From the NCBI GenBank assembly GCA_964562985.1, contig CAZLWE010000020.1, forward strand, positions 1 to 51,413: a stretch of DNA of 51,413 nt. Direction: 5' to 3'. The notes beneath the pieces are model-generated. The model worked only from the letters and a program-made list of their open reading frames with translations, was not told the DNA's origin and made no database searches. Below are positions 41,741-49,760 of this stretch, one piece after another (position 1 is the stretch's first letter; each line of letters starts with the position of its first letter). A program made the translations under genes and the position numbers. The DNA is from SHLQ01 sp964562985 (lineage in GTDB: Bacteria > Actinomycetota > Acidimicrobiia > Acidimicrobiales > SHLQ01).

Positions 41741-42359
41741 ACACTCTGACCGCGGTCCGGTCGTGCATCTGGATCGATCGGCGAAAGGCCGCATGGTTCG
41801 ATCGATCCTCGAAGACTCGTTAGGCGAACAGCTAACGGGACGGGACGTTCTAGATGTCGGTTGTGGTAACGGTGGCATCTCCGGAGCGTTTCATCCCGAC
41901 AATGAGGTGTGGGGCGTCGACATAGAGGACAAGCGACGCGATGGCTTCCCTTCGAACTTCGAGGTAGTTAGCTCGGAACGCTTGCCGTTCCCGGACGCCA
42001 AGTTTGACGTCGTTGTTTCTCACCACGTGATCGAGCACGTCGAAGATCAACAGCTTCATCTCTCGGAGCTTCATCGGGTGCTCCGGCCGTCGGGTGTTGC
42101 CTACATCGCAACACCTAATCGGTCATCGCCGATCATGAGCGGACATGTCGGGAACGACCAAGTCCTGTGCTGGCCAGATATGAGTCCTCTATTTGAAGCA
42201 GCGGGCTTTGAAGTAGAAGAGTACGGATGGCGGGTGTTTTGCGATCCGGTTCGCTTCCATTTTTCACCTACTGTCGGGCGCCTCTGTCCCGGCCCAGTGG
42301 CAAAGGTGCTTCGACGGTGGTTCCCGTCGCACATGTTCGTCATGCGGCCGAATCCATGA
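41733..42359 (+). CDS. class I SAM-dependent methyltransferase
   Basis: A 208-residue Rossmann-fold methyltransferase. DVLDVGCGNGGISGAF is motif I for S-adenosylmethionine, with VWGVDIEDK after it. ERLPFPDAKFDVVVSHHVIE and HRVLRPSGVAYIATPNR are the later family blocks. It probably methylates a sugar or lipid in the glycan pathway. It overlaps the flippase-like gene by 8 bp and the next glycosyltransferase gene by 4 bp (ATGA). Confidence 0.87.
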   Translation: MYRHSDRGPVVHLDRSAKGRMVRSILEDSLGEQLTGRDVLDVGCGNGGISGAFHPDNEVWGVDIEDKRRDGFPSNFEVVSSERLPFPDAKFDVVVSHHVIEHVEDQQLHLSELHRVLRPSGVAYIATPNRSSPIMSGHVGNDQVLCWPDMSPLFEAAGFEVEEYGWRVFCDPVRFHFSPTVGRLCPGPVAKVLRRWFPSHMFVMRPNP

Positions 42360-43477
42360 CCGGAAACGGCGCGAGAAGCGCCTCGGAGATAGCGGTCGTC
42401 GGGCCATTCCCGCCGTTCAAGGGAGGGATAGCCCAACACACCTCCCGCCTCGCCGAGGGCCTTGATCCCTACGCCGCCGTGCGGAGAGTTTCCTGGATAG
42501 ATCAGTACCCCCGGGCGCTGTACGGCAGACCGCAACAGGATGCTGAAGCCGTGGCGACCGCCGATGTCGCCCACATTCTTCGATGGTGGGATCCAACGAG
42601 TTGGGCGAGGGCGGGCAAGCAGATTTCCAACGCTGATCTCGCAGTCTTGCCATGGGTGTCACCCGTTCACGCTTTGCCCTATCTGACCATGATGCGGTTC
42701 GCCCCACAGACGAGATTTGTCCTGCATGTGCACAATGCGCACCCGCACGAGTCGATCCCGTTCTCGGACACGTTGCTCGTGCAAGCCTTGAGGCGGGCGA
42801 CGGCAGTGATCTGTCACGGGCAGTCGATCGCAGATGAAGTCGCCGAACTCGGAGTCGATGTGGACATCCGTGTTGTCTCTCACCCGCCTGACCTTGATGT
42901 CGAATGGACTGCGTTGCCCGAGGGCGGTCCGTTGGAGCTCCTATTCGCCGGGACGATTCGGGAGTACAAAGGTCTCGACCTTCTCCTCGAGGCGCTTGCC
43001 ATCTTGGGTCGAGACGACATCAACTTAACGATCGCTGGCGAGGTATGGAACGAGAGCGCACGACCGAGTGGCGAGGCACTGGCAAAGGTTCCGGGACGGG
43101 TGGTCACCGAGTTTGGGTATGTGAGCGATGCTCGATTGGTCGAGCACCTAACCGCCTGCCACGCCCTCGTGGCCCCGTATCGCAGCGCCAGTCAAAGTGG
43201 CATTGTGTCGCTCGCAACAGCAGCCGGGCGCCCGTCGCTGGTGACGCCGGTCGGGTCTCTCGCTGAGGCGGTCGAACACGGGAGCAATGGGGTAGTGGCG
43301 TCATCGGTTACGCCCAGCGCGATCGCAGAAGGCATTAACTACCTCTACCAACATGTCGAGAGGATGGCGGCTGGGACGCTCGAATCCCAGTGCAGCTGGG
43401 ATGACTACGCGCGGGCAGTCCTTGTGTTTAGCCCGGACCGGGCCACTTTAGAAATGGTGCCTTCGGTCGATCTGTAA
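42356..43477 (+). CDS. family 4 glycosyltransferase
   Basis: A 373-residue GT-B glycosyltransferase. The N-terminal domain begins IAVVGPFPPFKGGIAQHTSR, the acceptor-side start typical of GT4. The C-terminal domain has LELLFAGTIREYKGLDLLLE and LVAPYRSASQSGIVSLATA, where the conserved Glu of the usual ExxG motif is replaced within the Ser/Gly-rich loop. GSLAEAVEHGSNGVV binds the nucleotide sugar. Start ATG 42356; a longer open frame inside the methyltransferase gene is rejected. Donor and acceptor are unknown. Confidence 0.86.
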   Translation: MTGNGARSASEIAVVGPFPPFKGGIAQHTSRLAEGLDPYAAVRRVSWIDQYPRALYGRPQQDAEAVATADVAHILRWWDPTSWARAGKQISNADLAVLPWVSPVHALPYLTMMRFAPQTRFVLHVHNAHPHESIPFSDTLLVQALRRATAVICHGQSIADEVAELGVDVDIRVVSHPPDLDVEWTALPEGGPLELLFAGTIREYKGLDLLLEALAILGRDDINLTIAGEVWNESARPSGEALAKVPGRVVTEFGYVSDARLVEHLTACHALVAPYRSASQSGIVSLATAAGRPSLVTPVGSLAEAVEHGSNGVVASSVTPSAIAEGINYLYQHVERMAAGTLESQCSWDDYARAVLVFSPDRATLEMVPSVDL

Positions 43478-43479
43478 GT

Positions 43480-44727
43480 ATGCAGGTTGAGGTCGAGGTC
43501 GAACGCGCGCCGCTGACCAAAACTCGCGACAGCCGCCTGCTCGTGGCCGCCAGCCTGGCGCTGTTGATCGTGTACGCCCTTACTGGCACCTATACGAACT
43601 TCTATGGCACGGACGCCTTTACCAACGCTGCACAATCGAGGGCGTTCGCAGACGATCAGGACCCGGTCCTTGAGGAACACGCTGACTTGGGCACGCCGCG
43701 CGACCAGGGTCTTGTCGGATGGTTCCGCCGGACGGACGAGGGGACGGTTGCCCAGTACCCGCCTGGAGCCGCGCTTTGGGCTGCTCCGCTCTATGTCTTA
43801 GATACTTCGCTTGAAGAGACGGTGTTTCTCGACCCGGATGACCCGAACGCGGAGTTCGTTGTGCAAACGCCGAGCACGTACGTGCCCGCAACGTTCGCTG
43901 CTTCGCTCAGTGTGGCGATCGCTATCGGCTTTTTCGGTCTGACCATGCGGGGTCTGTTACCTCGCCGCGCAACCCTCACAGCGATGTTGGTGGGTGGTCT
44001 CGGCACCGGGGCCTGGTCTGTTGCGTCGGACAGGCTCTGGCAGCACGGGCCGGCCATGATGTGCATCTCGATCGGGACGTACTTCGCGTCTCGGGATCGC
44101 CTCGTGGCGTCCGGGCTCGCGTTCGGAGCAGGAGTCCTTGTGCGTCCACATACGGCGGTGGTGGCTGCCATGATCGGCTTGGCTATCGCAGTCAGCCGGC
44201 GTTCACTCAAAGAGATGGCCACGCTGGGGGCGGCATCGTTGCTGGGCGTCGTTCTACTTGTGCTGTATAACAACGCGGTGTTTGGCAGCCTCTCGATCTC
44301 GGGCGGCTACAGCGGGGTTTTCGCTGACCGCGTTGTCGAAAATCCTCCGCTGTTGCTCGTTGAGCGGATGATCGAGGCGTTCGTGCACCTGCGTGTAGGG
44401 ATCCTTTGGAGCTCGCCGTTTATTGCCCTGTCCATCTGGGCGCTGATAAGGCACCGAAAGGCCTCCCCGGATTGGGCGGTCGGCGCAGCGCTGGGCGCGG
44501 TGGCGTACTTGGTGATTCAGTTCCGGGCGAATCGGGTAACCGGCGGAGACGGGTTCTTTAGCTACCGTTACCCGCTCGAAGCGCTGATGGCGGCAGGTCC
44601 GATGTTGGCCTACTCCACATGGCTCTATCTGCAGGACGAAGGAATTCGTCGGCGGCTATTCACGGTGCTGGCTATTGCCTCGGTGGGCTTTCACGCCACG
44701 GAGTTTCCGATCTGGTCTCTGGCCTAG
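43480..44727 (+). CDS. polytopic membrane protein, GT-C-like
   Basis: A 415-residue membrane protein with about nine hydrophobic segments and a large extracytoplasmic loop after the first one (about residues 38-125, acidic, with QYPPGAALWAAPLYVL). This layout, with the acidic first loop and a second block LWQHGPAMMCISIGTYFASR, resembles GT-C glycosyltransferases that use polyprenyl-phosphate sugars. It could finish or polymerise the lipid-linked glycan outside the membrane. Last gene of the operon, 2 bp after the GT4 gene. Family assignment is by architecture only. Confidence 0.7.
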   Translation: MQVEVEVERAPLTKTRDSRLLVAASLALLIVYALTGTYTNFYGTDAFTNAAQSRAFADDQDPVLEEHADLGTPRDQGLVGWFRRTDEGTVAQYPPGAALWAAPLYVLDTSLEETVFLDPDDPNAEFVVQTPSTYVPATFAASLSVAIAIGFFGLTMRGLLPRRATLTAMLVGGLGTGAWSVASDRLWQHGPAMMCISIGTYFASRDRLVASGLAFGAGVLVRPHTAVVAAMIGLAIAVSRRSLKEMATLGAASLLGVVLLVLYNNAVFGSLSISGGYSGVFADRVVENPPLLLVERMIEAFVHLRVGILWSSPFIALSIWALIRHRKASPDWAVGAALGAVAYLVIQFRANRVTGGDGFFSYRYPLEALMAAGPMLAYSTWLYLQDEGIRRRLFTVLAIASVGFHATEFPIWSLA

Positions 44728-44739
44728 GCCATCGAGTCG

Positions 44740-45009
44740 CTACTCGAAGCAGGATTCGGCGAACCAGAACCCGGTGATGGGAGCGTTGGCTCCGAGTTCC
44801 TCGGCCGCGTTGGCACGTTCGTCTGCAATTCGTGCCGTGTCCTCAACGCATTGCTCGGACACGCCCGAACCGTAGGTGTCGCTACGGCGAGAATCGTCAG
44901 TAGAAGCATCGAGTACGAAGAAGCTGGCGATCGCGAGTGGCACTGCAAACGCGACGAATACAAGGGCCCTCCGAGGGGAATATCCGAGGCTGCCGATGAG
45001 CTTCGCCAT
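44740..45009 (-). CDS. small single-pass membrane or secreted protein
   Basis: An 89-residue protein of unknown function. Residues 16-34 (LVFVAFAVPLAIASFFVL) form one membrane segment or signal anchor. The remaining 55 residues carry two Cys (CVEDT near residue 54 and CFE at the end), which could form a disulfide outside the cell. The start is ATG 45009 with a weak GGGA upstream. It is convergent with the polysaccharide operon and divergent from the FAD-GcvT gene. Confidence 0.5.
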   Translation of the reverse strand: MAKLIGSLGYSPRRALVFVAFAVPLAIASFFVLDASTDDSRRSDTYGSGVSEQCVEDTARIADERANAAEELGANAPITGFWFAESCFE

Positions 45010-45090
45010 GGTCCCATGATAGCGGGCATCGGAGCCCTACTCCGGGCAGGTACCGCTTGCGAGAGCACCTGTTCGGGCGTAACCTGCCTC

Positions 45091-45115
45091 TGATACACAG
45101 CTGATATATCACCAA
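45091..45115. promoter_or_regulatory. GntR-type operator before the FAD-GcvT gene
   Basis: The 25 bases at 45091-45115 contain CTGATATATCA (45101-45111), the same core as the GntR gene operator, preceded by the half-site TGATACAC. Read on the minus strand, the whole 25 bases differ at one position from 48915-48939 upstream of etfB. The site ends 52 bp before the GTG start at 45168. Confidence 0.75.
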
Positions 45116-45167
45116 GAAGAACGTGGGGTTCGATCCCACCGATTTCGCCGGAACCCAGGAGCCTGCA

Positions 45168-47687
45168 GTGAGCGAATTTCCAAGCAAAGCCAACGTCGTC
45201 GTGATCGGCGCGGGAATTGTCGGTAGTTGTCTGGTGGGACACCTTTCCCGCCTCGGCTGGGAAGACATCGTCCTTATCGATAAGGGGCCGTTGCCGAACC
45301 CCGGTGGTTCAACCGGTCACGCCTCGAACTTCATCTTCCCGGTCGACCACAACAAGGAGATGGCTCTCCTCGGTGTGCAGAGCGCCAACCAGTACCGAGA
45401 CCTCGACCGCAGTGTCGACTCCGGTGGCATCGAGGTTGCGCGTACGCAAGAGCGCATGGATGAACTCAACCGTCGCATGACATCGGCAACAGCATGGGGT
45501 GTCGAAGCTGAACTGCTCACCCCAGCGCAGGTCAAGGAACTCGTCCCGTTCATCAACGAAGAGATCATTCTCGGCGGCTTCCACTGCCCAACCGTCTCGG
45601 TAGTCGACTCGCTCGACACCGGAACGCTCTTCCGGAACGAAGCGATGGAAAAGGGCGTGTTGCAGGTGTTCGCGAACACCGAGGTCGAAGATGTCGAAAC
45701 CGTCGATGCTCCAAATGGCCAGCAAAAGGTCAGCGCGGTCGTCACCGACCGAGGCCGTATCGAAGCTAACTACGTCGTTGTGGCCTGTGGAGTGTGGAGC
45801 AATAGGGTCGCCAATATGGCAGGAGCGACCATCCCGCTCGTCCCCGCAGTGCACCAAATGGCCGACGTTGGGCCAATGGATGTTCTCGCCGAAACCAACA
45901 CCGAGATTGCCTACCCGATCGTTCGAGACATGGACACCTTCTGCTACGAGCGTCAGGCAGCCGGATCGATGGAGGTCGGCTCGTACGGTCACCGCGCGAT
46001 CCTTCACCACCCAGACGACATCCCTTCGAACGAAGAGGCGGCGCTCACGCCGACCGAGATGCCGTTCACCCAGGAAGATTTCGATCCGCAGATGGAAACG
46101 GCGATCGAGCTGATGGACATGCTCGGCGACGCCGAGATCAAGTACGCCATCAACGGTCTGCTCTCCCTTACCCCCGACGCGATGCCGTGCCTCGGCGAGA
46201 CCGTCGAGGTTCGCAATCTGTGGTCGGCCGCAGCTGTCTGGGTGAAGGAAGGCCCTGGCATGGCTCAGGTCGTGGCCGAGTGGATGACCTATGGCTACCC
46301 ACGCGTTATCGACCCGCACGCGTCTGACCTCGCTCGTTTCTACCCAGAAGAGCGCGGCGACGATCACATTTGGGCACGCGCGGATGAGCACTTCATCAAG
46401 ACCTACGGAATCGTGCACCCACAAGAGCAGTGGGAAGGTCGCCGCAACCTCGTCCAAAGCCCATACTTCAGCCGTCATGAGGCGCTTGACGCCACGTTCT
46501 TCCAAGCCCGGGTGTGGGAACGTCCGCAGTGGTTCGGCTCGAACGCAGATCTCGTCGAGCGCTACGGCCTCTCCGATCGTGAAGTCGAGTGGGACAACCG
46601 CTGGTGGAGCCCGATCATCAACGGTGAGCATCTCAACATGCGCGAGAACGCCGGCCTGTTCGACCTGAGCGCCTTCCAGGTCTTCGAGCTGAGCGGCCCA
46701 GGTGCGTGTCAGTTCGCCGAGTACTTGGCCGTCAACAAGGTGTGCAAAGGCGTCGGCACAAGCGCCTACACGCCGTGGCTCAACGCTGATGGCGGTTTCC
46801 ATTCGGATCTCACCATGATGCAAACCGGCGAAGAGACCGTTCGCATCGTCACCGGTGCGTTCGACGGTGGCCGAGATGAGTACTGGATCAAGAAGCACCT
46901 ACCCGAGGATGAGTCGGTCACCTTCACGAACCTGACGATGACGACCACGACGCTCGGCCTCTGGGGTCCGAACGCGCCAGCGATTCTTGGCTCGCTCACC
47001 GATGTCGACCTCAGCTTCGAGGGCAACAAGTACGGCTCGGTGACAAACACCGAGATCGCCGGTGTTCCGGTGACGTTGTTCCGAGTTTCCTACGTCGGCG
47101 ACACCGGCTGGGAGATCTATACCGGCTGGGACAATGGCCCAGCCGTGTGGGACGCGATCATGGAAGCGGGCAAAGACCACGGTGTTCGACCGACCGGCAT
47201 GGGCGTCTACGCCGTCACCGGCCGTATCGAGAAGGGCTATCGCCTCATGGGTGCAGAGCTCGAGAGCGAGTACAACCCGATCGAAGCTGGTTTGGCTCGC
47301 CCGAAGGTGAAGTCCGACGACTTCATTGGCAAGGAGGCCTACCTGGCAGCGCGGGAAGGCGGGGACCCCGAAGTGTCGTGCGTGACGCTCACCGTCGACG
47401 AGAACGTCGATGCGCAAGGTCGTCAGCGTTGGATGCAGGGAGGCAACGAGCCGATCCTCACCGCCGATGGCGAACGCATCGTGGATAGCCACGGCCGCGT
47501 TAGCCGGGTGACGACCGCTGGGTATGGCCCGAGCGTTGGCAAGAACCTTCTGCTGGGTTACGTGACCAAGGAGCTCGCTGCGCCGGGCACACAGCTCAAG
47601 GTCATGTACATGAACGAGCTCTTCCCATGTACCGTCGTGGGAACCGGTTCGGCATTTGATCCGGACAACACTCGATTGAAGGGCTAG
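45168..47687 (+). CDS. dimethylglycine/sarcosine dehydrogenase-like FAD-GcvT enzyme
   Basis: An 839-residue flavoprotein that would oxidatively remove an N-methyl group and pass the one-carbon unit to tetrahydrofolate. The N-terminal DAO domain has VVVIGAGIVGSCLVGHLS. His 51 in GGSTGHASNFIF lies where dimethylglycine dehydrogenase binds FAD covalently. The middle FAO_M region is followed by the GcvT folate domain (NMRENAGLFDLSAFQVFEL, GDTGWEIYTGWDNGP, then ESEYNPIEAGLARPKVK). Electrons would go to ETF, encoded 1.3 kb downstream. The start is GTG 45168, with AGGAG 6 nt upstream, preferred over GTG 45123. Dimethylglycine, sarcosine or a related amine are all possible substrates. Confidence 0.88.
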   Translation: MSEFPSKANVVVIGAGIVGSCLVGHLSRLGWEDIVLIDKGPLPNPGGSTGHASNFIFPVDHNKEMALLGVQSANQYRDLDRSVDSGGIEVARTQERMDELNRRMTSATAWGVEAELLTPAQVKELVPFINEEIILGGFHCPTVSVVDSLDTGTLFRNEAMEKGVLQVFANTEVEDVETVDAPNGQQKVSAVVTDRGRIEANYVVVACGVWSNRVANMAGATIPLVPAVHQMADVGPMDVLAETNTEIAYPIVRDMDTFCYERQAAGSMEVGSYGHRAILHHPDDIPSNEEAALTPTEMPFTQEDFDPQMETAIELMDMLGDAEIKYAINGLLSLTPDAMPCLGETVEVRNLWSAAAVWVKEGPGMAQVVAEWMTYGYPRVIDPHASDLARFYPEERGDDHIWARADEHFIKTYGIVHPQEQWEGRRNLVQSPYFSRHEALDATFFQARVWERPQWFGSNADLVERYGLSDREVEWDNRWWSPIINGEHLNMRENAGLFDLSAFQVFELSGPGACQFAEYLAVNKVCKGVGTSAYTPWLNADGGFHSDLTMMQTGEETVRIVTGAFDGGRDEYWIKKHLPEDESVTFTNLTMTTTTLGLWGPNAPAILGSLTDVDLSFEGNKYGSVTNTEIAGVPVTLFRVSYVGDTGWEIYTGWDNGPAVWDAIMEAGKDHGVRPTGMGVYAVTGRIEKGYRLMGAELESEYNPIEAGLARPKVKSDDFIGKEAYLAAREGGDPEVSCVTLTVDENVDAQGRQRWMQGGNEPILTADGERIVDSHGRVSRVTTAGYGPSVGKNLLLGYVTKELAAPGTQLKVMYMNELFPCTVVGTGSAFDPDNTRLKG

Positions 47688-47810
47688 TCCACCACGAAGC
47701 GTGGTCGTGAACTCCACATCTAGACCCTGCTAAAACTGTCACAAGGCCGTGTCGATGTGTGTAGTGGCAGCTAGATAAATGGGCAGGTGCAGCGGGATGC
47801 ACACGAGAGC

Positions 47811-47857
47811 TGAGGGCTCGTTGGTATCCCGCCACCAGCGAGCCCTCACGTATTTTT
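47811..47857 (+). terminator. terminator after the FAD-GcvT gene
   Basis: TGAGGGCTCG (47811-47820) pairs perfectly with CGAGCCCTCA (47839-47848). The stem extends by four more pairs, including one G-T, around a 10-nt loop. It is followed by CGTATTTTT. It lies 124 bp after the stop of the FAD-GcvT gene and 42 bp from the convergent COG0523 gene. The rest of 47688-47889 shows no gene. Confidence 0.75.
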
Positions 47858-47889
47858 CGTGAGATTCGGCTCGGCTAGCGCTCGGGTGT

Positions 47890-48801
47890 CTAACCGATGA
47901 CGTGTTCGTTGAGGGCCGAGGCCGCAGCTGCGACCTGATCGAACGACTCGCCAATGAGCACGACTGCGTTCAACGGAGTCGTGTCCTCGGCGAGCGGCGA
48001 GGTCGTGACTCGCTGTCCTGCGAGGTGCACGATGATGTTGCCTTGATCTGTTGTCAATGAACCTTTGGCCCGCAATAGACCCGAGGAGCGAAGCGCTGAC
48101 TTGATCCCGATCGCGCCGCTGACGCCCGTCGGGCTCCAGGTTGCGGTTGCTACGGGCACGCTCGACCCATCGGCGGGTCGATGGTCGGGGTTTGCGTGCG
48201 CCCCCAACATGACGGTGTTAATCCACTCGGGGTCCTCGTTGGATGCGATGACTTGGGCCTTGGTGAATTGTTGGAGCTCCTCGATGGCGGCGGTTCGCTC
48301 GTCGTCGGTGTCGAGCAGGTCGAGTTTCGTGACGACGACGAGGTCGGCTCCGGAGAGTTGGGCACGCATGAGCGAACCATAAGGAGGGCCCGACGAACGG
48401 TGTTCGAAACCTCCGGCCGCGGCGAGGCTGATGACGGCGTCGACCGAATAGCGCGGGTGGCCGAGGTATCCGGCTGCTTGGCGGGGTTCGGCGACTCCGC
48501 TCGCTTCGACGACCACCCGCTCGGGAGCAGGATCACGCCGGGCGAGGTCAGCGAGAGTTGCGTACAGGTCGTCGCCAACCTTGCAACAGATGCAGCCGTT
48601 CGTGAGTTCCACGATGTCGTCGTCATCATCAGCTTCGCCCGAGCTGAGCAACGCTGCGTCGACATTGATCTCCCCGACGTCGTTGACGATGACGGCGATG
48701 CGTTCGGTCGCCGCTGCGAGCATTCGGTTGACCATGGTGGTCTTGCCCGCGCCGAGCCATCCACCGAGCACAGTTACCGGAATTGTCGGTGATTCAGCCA
48801 C
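47890..48801 (-). CDS. COG0523 (CobW-family) GTPase
   Basis: A 303-residue G3E P-loop GTPase. Walker A is GGWLGAGKTT (13-22). The metal-binding CxCC motif is C70-I-C72-C73 in NGCICCKVGDD. VVVEASGVAEP and TKLDLLD (NKxD-type) are further GTPase motifs. An acidic stretch (EADDDDD) precedes the CxCC. The short C-terminal domain ends LIGESFDQVAAAASALNEHV. The family delivers zinc, iron, nickel or cobalt to target proteins. Its place next to cobalamin- and folate-dependent C1 genes is suggestive, but the metal is unknown. Divergent from etfBA, with a GntR-type operator between. Confidence 0.88.
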   Translation of the reverse strand: MAESPTIPVTVLGGWLGAGKTTMVNRMLAAATERIAVIVNDVGEINVDAALLSSGEADDDDDIVELTNGCICCKVGDDLYATLADLARRDPAPERVVVEASGVAEPRQAAGYLGHPRYSVDAVISLAAAGGFEHRSSGPPYGSLMRAQLSGADLVVVTKLDLLDTDDERTAAIEELQQFTKAQVIASNEDPEWINTVMLGAHANPDHRPADGSSVPVATATWSPTGVSGAIGIKSALRSSGLLRAKGSLTTDQGNIIVHLAGQRVTTSPLAEDTTPLNAVVLIGESFDQVAAAASALNEHVIG

Positions 48802-48914
48802 CCATCGAGTGTGCCACGGCTGGCTGGTGCGGCGGTATTTCGGGGTCCTGAGGTTGAGCCTTGTAGACGCAATGCACTGCCGTTAGCGATGCCGGGCAGC
48901 TCCTAGTAGAGTGA

Positions 48915-48939
48915 TTGGTGATATATCAGCCGTGTATCA
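48915..48939. promoter_or_regulatory. GntR-type operator between the GTPase gene and etfB
   Basis: Contains GTGATATATCAG (48918-48929) followed by the half-site GTGTATCA. All 25 bases but one match the reverse complement of the site at 45091-45115. It ends 47 bp before the etfB start and begins 113 bp before the start of the divergent COG0523 GTPase gene, so it could control both. Confidence 0.75.
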
Positions 48940-48986
48940 CCGGTTTAACGGAGTGTCTCGACCGGTTGTGTCGAGAGGGGAACAGT

Positions 48987-49760
48987 ATGCGAATTTTGTG
49001 TCTGGTGAAGCGAGTGCCCGCACCCGGTGCCCGCATCAATATCACCGACGACGAGCAGTACGTTGATGACAAGAACCTTGGGCACGCGGTGTCTCCTCAC
49101 GAGGAGTGCGGTGTGGAGGCGGCCGTCCAGCTCAACGAGGCACACGGTGGCGAGACCACTGTGATGTCTATGGGTGGCCCCGAGACCGAGGAGCAGCTAC
49201 GGGCTGCCGTGTCAGTTGGGATCAACAAGATGGTGCTCGTCCCGACCGATGGCGCACCGAAGGACCCGCAGCAAACCGCTGCTGCTCTCACTACGGCGAT
49301 CCAGGAACTCGAGGCGGCTGACGGCCCTTTCGACTTGATCATCTTCGGGAACGAGTCGGCCGATCAGGGTGGGTTCCAGGTCGGCATTCGTATCGCCCAT
49401 GCCTTGGGGCGCCCGATGGTCAATGGAATCAAGGGCCTTGATCTCGATGAGGCGACCGAGGGGCACATCATCGCTCGACGCGAAGTCGATGCAGGCTTTG
49501 AGGTCTACGAGTTGCCGCTTCCCGCCTGCGTCGGCGTGAAGGAAGGCATCAACCTGCCCCGCTACCCAACGATGCGTGGGCGTCTCGCCTCGAAGAAGGC
49601 TGAGCTCGACTCCGTAGAAGCCAGCGCTGAAGCTGGTGGGCAAAGCCAGGTAAAGCTGAAGTCGCCTCCTGAGCAGGAGAGCTCGACCGAGATCTTGGGC
49701 AATGGCCCTGAAGCAGCGGCGGCCGTCGTCGACATTCTCGACGAGTTGGGAGTTCTCTAA
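48987..49760 (+). CDS. etfB: electron transfer flavoprotein beta subunit
   Basis: A 257-residue ETF small subunit. The N-terminus RILCLVKRVPAPGARINI is the usual start. It is followed by SPHEECGVEAAVQLNEAHG, LIIFGNESADQGGFQVGIR for AMP binding, and VKEGINLPRYPTMRGRLASKK, the recognition region for partner dehydrogenases. It carries electrons from the FAD-GcvT dehydrogenase and possibly others to the respiratory chain through ETF-quinone oxidoreductase, which is not in the window. Start ATG 48987 has AGGGG 6 nt upstream. Confidence 0.94.
   Translation: MRILCLVKRVPAPGARINITDDEQYVDDKNLGHAVSPHEECGVEAAVQLNEAHGGETTVMSMGGPETEEQLRAAVSVGINKMVLVPTDGAPKDPQQTAAALTTAIQELEAADGPFDLIIFGNESADQGGFQVGIRIAHALGRPMVNGIKGLDLDEATEGHIIARREVDAGFEVYELPLPACVGVKEGINLPRYPTMRGRLASKKAELDSVEASAEAGGQSQVKLKSPPEQESSTEILGNGPEAAAAVVDILDELGVL

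Noticed and set aside
45309..46898. 529-codon open frame on the minus strand opposite the FAD-GcvT gene
   Set aside because: Shadow of codon bias in a high-GC gene; the plus strand encodes clear DAO and GcvT motifs over the same bases.
47691..47705. ACCACG-AAG-CGTGGT hairpin just after the FAD-GcvT stop as the terminator
   Set aside because: Six-base stem without a T-run; the longer stem at 47811-47848 with TATTTTT is far better.
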